In this document: piece after piece, positions 1-5,177 of the stretch
Position numbering within the stretch: position 1 is the stretch's first letter
How the letters are laid out: each line of letters starts with the position of its first letter
Origin: JBFELO01 sp041552055
Lineage (GTDB): Bacteria; Acidobacteriota; Thermoanaerobaculia; Thermoanaerobaculales; Sulfomarinibacteraceae
Direction: 5' to 3'
NCBI GenBank assembly: GCA_041552055.1
Contig: JBFELO010000232.1
Span: 1 to 5,177, forward strand
DNA: 5,177 nt
Position numbers and translations under genes: made by a program
The notes under the pieces: generated by a model
What the model saw: the letters and a program-made list of their open reading frames with translations, nothing else
Database searches by the model: none
What the model was told of the DNA's origin: nothing

Positions 1-100
1 GCCCGGCGAGGACCGCGGGCCTCGAGGCCGCCGGCCACTCTCCAGAGGCTTCTTGCGTCCACCCGCTCCGCGTTCGAGGGACACGGGACGCAGGAACGGG
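1..100. repeat. Structured intergenic repeat, copy U (left copy)
   Basis: These 100 bases align without gaps to 737-836 at about 61 identities by hand count, with the strongest match at 51-60 and 82-100. The right half is an inverted repeat: TTCTTGCGTCC at 50-60 pairs with GGACGCAGGAA at 86-96 across a 25-base loop, giving 11 pairs including one G-T wobble. The left half contains the perfect 12-base palindrome GGCCTCGAGGCC at 18-29, inside a small G+C-rich hairpin. The element ends 40 bases before the start codon of the small secreted gene. Its left limit may lie outside the window. No convincing coding frame covers it. It may be a terminator or 3' element of a gene to the left, or one member of a dispersed palindromic repeat family; the sequence does not decide between these. 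Confidence 0.65.
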
Positions 101-128
101 TGCTTGGGGATATCCGGCTAGGCATGCG

Positions 129-136
129 AAGGAGGG
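129..136 (+). promoter_or_regulatory. Strong Shine-Dalgarno site for the secreted-protein gene
   Basis: AAGGAGGG lies just before the ATG at 140, with the AGGAGG core at 130-135 and four bases between core and start. This near-perfect anti-16S match fixes the start at 140 and excludes the competing frame that opens at 100. No confident -10/-35 promoter was found between the repeat and this site. Confidence 0.85.
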
Positions 137-139
137 TTC

Positions 140-727
140 ATGAGGAAGACACTGATACTGGTCACTGCCCTGGCGGTGCTCGTTGCCCTGGCGGCACCGG
201 CGGCGGGAAAAGGGAAGCCGCCCCAAGAGCCGGATCCGCCAACAACAGCGGACTGCAATACGAATGGCGGCGGCCTGCTCCTGGGCTCAGACGGGCATCC
301 GTTCACTGCCGAATCGGGCCTGAACAAGCTGGAATGTCTCTGGACGCCGGCGGAAAGCGCTACCGACGCCGGCACCGTCACGGTCGAGGGCACCGAAGGA
401 TCGATCTCCGGGGTGATTGTGTTCGTCCGTGACGATTCGCCCGGCGACATCTGCGTACTCGAACAGGACTGGGAAGGCCACACGGGTCCCACCTATTCAG
501 CGTCCTTCAACCTGGCCTACGGCGAGATGACCGACCCGTTCTCCGGGTACTCAGACCAGACCTACTGGACCTGGGACGCCGGCCACTGGTGCTATCCGCA
601 AGATGGTGACTTCGACATGCGAGACGACTCAAATGGCAAGCCACTCCACCTGCGGGTGGACTTCCGGGCCAAGAGAGGCACCACCGTCGCAATCACGCTG
701 TCACCACCGCAGGCGACCACCCCTTAA
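140..727 (+). CDS. Exported four-cysteine protein of unknown family
   Basis: The 195-residue product is not recognised as a member of any family. It starts with a classical Sec signal peptide: basic residues R2 and K3, a hydrophobic core over about residues 5-19, and an A-P-A site giving probable cleavage after about residue 21-23. A short Lys/Pro/Glu-rich linker follows (about 24-36), then a Gly/Asp/aromatic-rich domain of about 155 residues, likely beta-rich, with alternating hydrophobic strands near 78-96, 117-128 and 168-188. The mature part has four cysteines (C39, C66, C105, C151), enough for two disulfides, and a Trp/Tyr-rich patch around 142-152. There is no second membrane helix, lipobox or LPXTG-type anchor, so release from the cell or retention in the envelope is inferred. 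The strong ribosome binding site and the signal peptide at the exact N-terminus support this start. The gene stands alone between two repeat copies and converges on the large minus-strand gene, so context gives no functional clue. Confidence 0.85.
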   Translation: MRKTLILVTALAVLVALAAPAAGKGKPPQEPDPPTTADCNTNGGGLLLGSDGHPFTAESGLNKLECLWTPAESATDAGTVTVEGTEGSISGVIVFVRDDSPGDICVLEQDWEGHTGPTYSASFNLAYGEMTDPFSGYSDQTYWTWDAGHWCYPQDGDFDMRDDSNGKPLHLRVDFRAKRGTTVAITLSPPQATTP

Positions 728-736
728 CAAAGCAGA

Positions 737-836
737 GCGCCGGGAGGGGACGGGTCCGGGGGAACCCGGTGCCTTCTCCATCCCGTTCCTGCGTCCAACA
801 GCCCCCGATACCGAGGTCACCGGACGCAAGAACGGG
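737..836. repeat. Structured intergenic repeat, copy D (right copy)
   Basis: This second copy of the element at 1-100 has the same length and orientation. It fills most of the gap between the two convergent stop codons, starting 9 bases after the small gene's stop and ending 29 bases before the end of the large gene. CCCGTTCCTGCGTCC at 782-796 pairs with GGACGCAAGAACGGG at 822-836 in 14 of 15 positions. The loop is 25 bases, the same as in copy U. The left arm is the exact reverse complement of GGACGCAGGAACGGG at 86-100. The left half carries a second hairpin, CCGGG-GGAA-CCCGG at 756-769, in the place where copy U has its 12-base palindrome. Confidence 0.7.
746..836. terminator. Candidate bidirectional terminator between convergent genes
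   Basis: The convergent gap needs transcription to end in both directions, and its only strong secondary structure is in copy D. A stem of up to 15 positions (782-796 with 822-836) reads as a hairpin on either strand. The alternative stem GGGGACGGG (746-754) with CCCGTTCCT (782-790) encloses the CCGGG-GGAA-CCCGG hairpin and uses the same left arm, so the two folds exclude each other. There is no T-tract after either stem, so this is not a textbook intrinsic terminator; such tracts are often weak or absent in high-G+C actinobacteria. The terminator role is inferred from position and fold. Confidence 0.4.
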
Positions 837-865
837 GAGGACAGGTGGGACGAGCGCGCCGCCTT

Positions 866-3800
866 CTACTCCGTGTTCCGGTAGGCCCACAGGTCCTCGA
901 GCTCCCAGCGGAACCGCCGCTGCTCGTCGTACGAGGCCGCGCCCACCGCCACCGCCCGGCCGGTGCTCTCGTCGAAGGCCGCCACCAGATCGACAACGTA
1001 GCCGGGACTCGACTGCGTCCGCATCAGCGTCCACGTGTTCGACTCGAAGTCGTAGGCCCACAGCTCCTCGCCACCGAAGACGTCCCACGGGAGGTACGGC
1101 CAGGACGTCCAGTCACGGCTTCCCCCGAACACGAAACTCAGATCCGCCACCGGGTCGTACCACATCGCATGACCGGCCCGCGCCGGAGGTGACACCGCCG
1201 GGGTCATCTCCTCCCACGTGTTCGTATTGGTGTCGTAGGCCCAGGTGTCGCCCATCACCTCGCCGCCGAAAACGTCGGCTCCTCCGAAGACGATCACCCG
1301 GTCCGAGCCAGTGTCGTACACCATCCCGTGCGAGAGGCGCCCCCGCGGCGCAGTCTCGGGGGCGGCGTCCGCCCACTCGCCGACCGTAGCGTCATACGTC
1401 CAGGTGTCGGGAAGTCCGAAGTGCTTGCCATCTTCGATGCGACCCCACTCGGCACCGCCGAAGGCGACCACGAGATCAGACTCGGCGTCGAAGACCATGC
1501 CGACCCCGTAGCGATCGAGGAACCTACCCCCGGCAGGCGACAGCTCCTCCCACACGTTGGCGTCGTCGTCGTACGTGAACACCGCGCCGTCATCGGTTCT
1601 CGGAACGATGATGCGCTCGAGACCGGGGTGATACACGATCCCGGCAATGGTCGGCTCAGGGTTGATCTGCTCTGCCTCGGGCAGATTCGGCATGGGAGCG
1701 CACTCCTCCATGGGCGGGGCACCGACCACCCAGCTGCATGCCGTGTCGAGCGCTACAACTGCGCCGGATCCGGCGTCGTACACGAGCGTGTCCAGGTCTT
1801 CGATGCCTTCCTGCAGGACTCCCCACGATCCGCCGGTAGCAGCAGCCGCCCAGTCGCCTGCTTCGATCCCGATCTCGCCCTCCGACTCGGCCAGGGCGGG
1901 CGCCAAACGCTGCACGTCGGGAGGCGGAGGACAGCCGACCCCCACCCAGATCCGGCACTCGACATCGGTCAACTCCCGAGAGACGCGACTCCGTGCGATC
2001 TCCATCAGGCCGTCGATCTCGAGCGCCCACAGCAGCAGCGCACCCTCGACGTCCACCGACAGCAACCGAGATCCATCGGGACTGAAGGCGATGGACGAGA
2101 CCTCGGCCTGGTGGGCGCGAAGCACCAGCTGCTCCTCTCCGGTAGCGCCATCCCACAGCCTCACCGAACCGTCGGCTTCGCCGGTCGCAATCTGTGAGCC
2201 ATCGGGCGAGAACGCCACGCTGAACGCATTAGCGGTTGGAGCATCGAGCGTCCCCAGTTGTCGTCCTGTGTACGGCTCGAAGATCTTGGGACGCCCGATC
2301 CCACCAGTGACGAGCAACCGCCCGTCGGGACTGAATGCGGCCGCCCCCTTGTCCCCGGACGGGAAGTGACCGGTCTCGATGATCGGTTCGCCCGTGGCGA
2401 GATCCCAAACTACGGTCATCCTGCTCGGGTACTCCTCGCCCTGGGGAAACGACTGCGTCACCAGCAAGGAAGTGTCGGGAGCAAAGGCGGCCGCTGCGTA
2501 GACCCGGTCGGTCTCGGGGTCGTCGTCGGTGAAAACCAGCGACCACCCGTCGGTGTCCCACACGTGGACACCGGAATCACCGACCGCGGCCAGCCGTGAA
2601 CCGTCGCCCGAGAGCTCCAGCTCTCGAGGCACGAATCCCTCTCCGGGCAGCGCCACCTCGCTCACCAACTCACCGGTGGCGGCGTCCAGGACCACGATCC
2701 GGCCCTCTGCATCGTCGCCCCGACCTCCGACGACCAGTTCGGTACCGCCCGAGAGGTACGCCACCGAGGTCACTTCGCTCAAACCGGTCGGCACGCTGCG
2801 AGTCTCGGCACCGGTCGCCGGATCCCGGAAGGCGAGCCGCCCTCCACCCTGCGCCACCGCCACCTCCGAACCGTCGGGAGTGAAGGCGCCGCTCGCCGCT
2901 TCCGAGACGGCCATCCACTCGCCGGGTCCGGCCACGCCTATGTCCCACTGGCGCGCCTCCCAGTGTTCGGGCCACGTGACGACCACGTCCGCCGGGAACT
3001 CCTGGAAGCCGCCGATCGTCGCTGCATGGCGGCCGTCGGGCGAGAGCCGCACGACCCATGCCGGACCCTGATGACCCCCAAGTGTCACCAGCTTCTCCAC
3101 CGCGCCGCCGGACAGCTCCCACACATAGGCAATCCCTTCGCGCCCGCTCGTGGCCAGATAGCGGCCGTCCGCAGAGGTATCGACGGAGGTCACCTGCGCA
3201 GTGTGCTCAGAGATCGAAGCCAGCAGATCACCGCTCTCCCGGTCGACGATGTTGACTGCGTTCCCGTCGACCATCACCACCGCGCCAATCGTTTCGAGCA
3301 CCTCGAACACGTTGCCGTAGCCCGGCCACGACTCAAACACTGCACCGGACGCCACGTCGTAGACGGAGGAGCCGAATCCGACCTGTGTAGCGTCACCCGA
3401 CAGCCAGATCTGACCCGGGCAGTCCGCCGGGTCGCACTCGAAGGCGGCGATCTGGCTGCGTGAGTTCAGATCCCAGACACGCACCTGATCGCCCGGCTCG
3501 GCCGAGGCAAGCGTCAGACCGTCGTCGCTGGCGTCGACGTCGCGAATCCACCCGGTGTGCCCTTCCAGTACGAACACCTCTTCGAACGAAACCCGATCCC
3601 TAATCGTGAGCCGGCCGTCGAAGTCGGCGACCGCCAGCCATTCGTTGTCCCCTCCGGCCAAGGCCGAGTCGGCGATGGCGAACTCGAACTCGGCGATCAC
3701 CTCGCCGTCGGGAACGCTCACCAAGTCGCTGGTGAAGAACCCGGCAACGTAGAGCAAATCGCCGTCCGGCGAGTAGGTCACGCTCCGCCCGTACATCTCG

Positions 3801-5177
3801 ACCGGGACGCCGGAGATGAGGCGGTCTGCGGATACCGCCTCATGCAATGCTTCGACGGCTTCCAGCAGAATCGACCCGTCGACCGTTCTCGTCGTCTCGA
3901 CGGCCTTCATGGCCAGCAAGATGCTCAGCTCCGGGTCGGACTCGAGGGTGAGGATCGCCGACGAAGCGAGCCGTCGCGCCTGCGCCAACCTGGCCTGAGA
4001 CTCGGCCTCGGCACTCGCTTCGACCGCCAGTGCCTGCTGGTCCTCGGCGCGGACCCTCTCCTCCTCGGCGGTGAGTGCCGCCTGCTCCGCCCTACCGGCC
4101 TCGCTCAGAGCGAGGTCCGCCTGCTGTTCGGCGACCTGTTGTTGCTCCTCGGCCCGGCTTCGCTGCGTCTGTGCCACCGCGGCAAACACCACCGCCGCTA
4201 CCGCCAGCGCTCCGAGCGCTCCGGCTACCGCCCGACGCCGGACCCGGCGCCTCGACTGCTGGCGATCCTCCCGCTCCCTGGCATGGCGGAGAAACTCGCG
4301 CTCCGAAACGGTTAGCGGCAGGTCGGCATCCGCCGCCCAGGTCTCGTACTGGCGGAGGCGACCCCCCGACAGGAGGTAGCCGTGGTCGCGGTTGGACTGG
4401 TCCCACTCCGAATACGCGGCCCTGAAGCGCCGCTGCAACACCAGCGCCTCCCGGCGCTCGTCGATCCAGCCGCTGAGGCGGGACCACCGCCGCAGCAACT
4501 CCTCGTGGGCGATCTCAACGGTCGGAACGCGCGACTCGGGATCGCGGTCGAAGGTGAGCAAGCGGGCATCCCCGAAGTCGGCAAGGATGCCGTCGACGGT
4601 GGCGAGCGCCACCCCGAGTTCATGCATCTCCGGTAGAGGCGCTCGTCGTCGCGTCACGGTGCCGGCGTCGTCGACACTGACCAGGTGGAGAAACACTCGC
4701 CGCATCGCTTCCCGCTTCTCCAGCGGGTAGCCGCTCGCGATCTGCTCCGGCCATCCGCCCAACGCTCCGCCCACGCCGCCGCTGGAGCGATAGGCGTGGA
4801 GGTCGAGTGGCCCGCCCTGGCGGGCTTCGAACGACCGGGTGAGTGCATATTGGATCAGTGGGAGGCCACCGGGTTGTGCTCCCGCATCCTCGACGACCGC
4901 TGAAACCACCTCGGGGTCGACCCCGACACCGACTTGTTCGGCCGGACGACGGATGATCCACCCGAGATCGGCCATTCCCGGCGGCGTCACCGAGATCACC
5001 GCCTCGCGCATCAGTGAGCCCAGCGGCTCGTACTGAAGCGGCAAGTCGTAGAAGTCGGCCCGAATGGCGAGCACGACGCGGGCAGAGCCCGTTGCGAGTC
5101 GACACAGAACGTCCATGAACCGTTCGGCGTCTGCTTCGAGACTCGCAAACAACTCCTCAAACTGGTCGACGACCAAC
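866..5177 (-). CDS. Membrane-anchored nSTAND1 NTPase with WD40 and Kelch propellers (N-terminus outside window)
   Basis: This is a partial gene: the visible frame of 1,436 codons ends at TAG (866-868) and continues past the right edge. The first visible codons read L-V-V-D-Q-F-E-E-L-F, the Walker B strand of nSTAND1 NTPases, so the TTG at 5174-5176 is internal and not a start. Residue numbers count from it. Next come a sensor-like strand ending in R39-A-D, the STAND GxP motif (G104-L-P), and a winged-helix region with the family-typical H224-E-E-L-L-R-R-W and W280 segments, to about 305. Then follow a basic cluster (309-315), one membrane helix (316-335), a coiled coil (about 339-405), a DPEL-containing helix (414-428), WD40 blades (about 461-1055) and Kelch blades (about 1127-1434). 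STAND proteins are NTP-dependent switches that oligomerise on ligand sensing. Walker A and any N-terminal domain (BTAD/winged-helix DNA-binding, TIR, caspase-like and cyclase are known partners) are not visible, so the output is unknown. Confidence 0.93.
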   Translation of the reverse strand, partial: LVVDQFEELFASLEADAERFMDVLCRLATGSARVVLAIRADFYDLPLQYEPLGSLMREAVISVTPPGMADLGWIIRRPAEQVGVGVDPEVVSAVVEDAGAQPGGLPLIQYALTRSFEARQGGPLDLHAYRSSGGVGGALGGWPEQIASGYPLEKREAMRRVFLHLVSVDDAGTVTRRRAPLPEMHELGVALATVDGILADFGDARLLTFDRDPESRVPTVEIAHEELLRRWSRLSGWIDERREALVLQRRFRAAYSEWDQSNRDHGYLLSGGRLRQYETWAADADLPLTVSEREFLRHAREREDRQQSRRRVRRRAVAGALGALAVAAVVFAAVAQTQRSRAEEQQQVAEQQADLALSEAGRAEQAALTAEEERVRAEDQQALAVEASAEAESQARLAQARRLASSAILTLESDPELSILLAMKAVETTRTVDGSILLEAVEALHEAVSADRLISGVPVEMYGRSVTYSPDGDLLYVAGFFTSDLVSVPDGEVIAEFEFAIADSALAGGDNEWLAVADFDGRLTIRDRVSFEEVFVLEGHTGWIRDVDASDDGLTLASAEPGDQVRVWDLNSRSQIAAFECDPADCPGQIWLSGDATQVGFGSSVYDVASGAVFESWPGYGNVFEVLETIGAVVMVDGNAVNIVDRESGDLLASISEHTAQVTSVDTSADGRYLATSGREGIAYVWELSGGAVEKLVTLGGHQGPAWVVRLSPDGRHAATIGGFQEFPADVVVTWPEHWEARQWDIGVAGPGEWMAVSEAASGAFTPDGSEVAVAQGGGRLAFRDPATGAETRSVPTGLSEVTSVAYLSGGTELVVGGRGDDAEGRIVVLDAATGELVSEVALPGEGFVPRELELSGDGSRLAAVGDSGVHVWDTDGWSLVFTDDDPETDRVYAAAAFAPDTSLLVTQSFPQGEEYPSRMTVVWDLATGEPIIETGHFPSGDKGAAAFSPDGRLLVTGGIGRPKIFEPYTGRQLGTLDAPTANAFSVAFSPDGSQIATGEADGSVRLWDGATGEEQLVLRAHQAEVSSIAFSPDGSRLLSVDVEGALLLWALEIDGLMEIARSRVSRELTDVECRIWVGVGCPPPPDVQRLAPALAESEGEIGIEAGDWAAAATGGSWGVLQEGIEDLDTLVYDAGSGAVVALDTACSWVVGAPPMEECAPMPNLPEAEQINPEPTIAGIVYHPGLERIIVPRTDDGAVFTYDDDANVWEELSPAGGRFLDRYGVGMVFDAESDLVVAFGGAEWGRIEDGKHFGLPDTWTYDATVGEWADAAPETAPRGRLSHGMVYDTGSDRVIVFGGADVFGGEVMGDTWAYDTNTNTWEEMTPAVSPPARAGHAMWYDPVADLSFVFGGSRDWTSWPYLPWDVFGGEELWAYDFESNTWTLMRTQSSPGYVVDLVAAFDESTGRAVAVGAASYDEQRRFRWELEDLWAYRNTE
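875..1798 (-). other. C-terminal Kelch-type propeller, about six blades
   Basis: After the segment that normally closes actinobacterial nSTAND1-WD40 proteins (S-R-E-L-T-D-V-E-C, 1066-1074, and G-C-P at 1081-1083), the chain continues with Kelch/galactose-oxidase-like repeats. Units start near residues 1127, 1177, 1222, 1280, 1332 and 1394. The clearest three have the family pattern: G-M-V-F/Y-D, then a hydrophobic strand ending in F-G-G, then D-T-W-x-Y-D and a closing W-E/T (F-G-G at 1239, 1297 and 1349). The first two and the last are weaker. The last blade ends at D-L-W-A-Y and lacks its final strand, which could be supplied by residues near 1107-1120 as a velcro closure; that is inference. 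Confidence 0.85.
2012..3796 (-). other. WD40 region, about 14 blades
   Basis: Residues about 461-1055 can be parsed by eye into some 14 units of 30-48 residues, each with an S-P/A/D-D-G-type turn, a hydrophobic strand and a W-D-like or D-x-x-T/S-G-type end. Approximate unit starts are 461, 497, 540, 583, 620, 658, 702, 752, 799, 848, 888, 941, 981 and 1022. Canonical endings include VWDL at 567, VWEL at 685, VWDT at 872, VWDL at 923 and LWDG at 1007. The last three units are closest to consensus, each with an F-S-P-D-G turn (948, 989 and 1031). Several early units are degenerate. Fourteen units would fit two seven-bladed propellers. WD40 propellers bind protein or peptide ligands, so a sensing role is plausible. 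Confidence 0.88.
3962..4231 (-). other. Transmembrane helix and coiled-coil linker of the nSTAND1 protein
   Basis: Residues 316-335 are an uninterrupted Ala/Val/Leu/Gly/Phe stretch of 20, long enough for one membrane helix. Six arginines lie in the eight residues before it (308-315). By the positive-inside rule the NTPase would be cytoplasmic and everything downstream extracytoplasmic. Residues about 339-405 are rich in Glu, Gln, Ala and Arg with heptad-like spacing, lack proline and glycine-rich breaks, and lead into the A-R-R-L-A helix seen in actinobacterial nSTAND1-WD40 proteins. The helix call is firm. The orientation is inferred. Confidence 0.8.

Noticed and set aside
93..120. ECF-sigma-like promoter: GGAAC at 93-97 and CGGCTA at 115-120 with 17-base spacing.
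   Set aside because: GGAAC belongs to the repeat arm, the -10 match is weak, and such pairs are common by chance in G+C-rich DNA. It is not firm enough to list without transcription start data.
100..432. Alternative plus-strand frame opening at 100, overlapping the start of the secreted-protein gene.
   Set aside because: It has no ribosome binding site, an Arg/Gly-rich low-complexity composition, and conflicts with the signal peptide and Shine-Dalgarno site at 129-142.
722..836. Possible integron attC site after the small gene: TTAACAAAGC next to the stop codon, followed by an inverted repeat, suggesting a gene cassette.
   Set aside because: There is no matching GTTRRRY right-hand core before the next gene or before the small gene's start. 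The base preceding the left core does not fit RYYYAAC, and the hairpin arms do not have attC geometry.
2073..2890. Recurrent DNA motif resembling CCGTCGGGACTGAA, suggesting a short dispersed DNA repeat.
   Set aside because: Each instance is in frame and encodes the WD40 turn F-S/T-P-D-G, so protein repeat conservation explains it.
1328..4315. Long plus-strand open frames opposite the large gene, for example 1328-2197 and 3557-4315.
   Set aside because: They lie inside the well-supported WD40/Kelch/coiled-coil gene. Their Arg/Pro/His/Gly-rich composition is typical of antisense shadows in high-G+C DNA, and they show no recognisable domain.
5174..5176. TTG as the start codon of the large minus-strand gene.
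   Set aside because: It codes for a leucine inside the Walker B strand. The frame is open to the edge, and the P-loop must lie further upstream, so this is a truncation effect.

Overview
This G+C-rich window, with strong G/C bias at third codon positions, looks like an actinobacterial chromosome fragment. The best support is the large minus-strand gene, which has the nSTAND1 NTPase / membrane anchor / coiled coil / WD40 layout common in Actinomycetota. An uncultured or deep-branching lineage such as Acidimicrobiia is possible, but that is inference. There are no RNA genes, no CRISPR array and no recognisable insertion sequence or transposase.

Layout. Positions 1-100 hold a structured intergenic repeat (copy U). 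A small plus-strand gene follows at 140-727, with a strong Shine-Dalgarno site and an N-terminal signal peptide; it encodes an exported four-cysteine protein of unknown family. The 138-base gap before the next gene is almost filled by a second copy of the repeat (copy D, 737-836). From 866 to the right edge a single open frame runs on the minus strand. It is convergent with the small gene and is truncated by the window edge at its N-terminal side.

The large protein has at least 1,436 visible residues. In order it contains the Walker B to winged-helix part of an nSTAND1 NTPase, a basic cluster and one transmembrane helix, a Glu/Gln/Ala-rich coiled coil, about 14 WD40-type blades, the conserved segment that usually ends such proteins, and then about six Kelch-type blades. 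The natural reading is a membrane-anchored, NTP-driven sensor or scaffold with very large propeller modules. Its Walker A motif and any N-terminal effector or DNA-binding domain lie outside the window, so its output (transcription control, defence or other signalling) cannot be decided here.

The two genes converge and are probably not an operon, so no shared function is claimed. The two least expected observations are the pair of equal-length, diverged 100-base repeats bracketing the small secreted gene, and the WD40-plus-Kelch multi-propeller architecture, whose only cysteines beyond the membrane helix fall in three local pairs.
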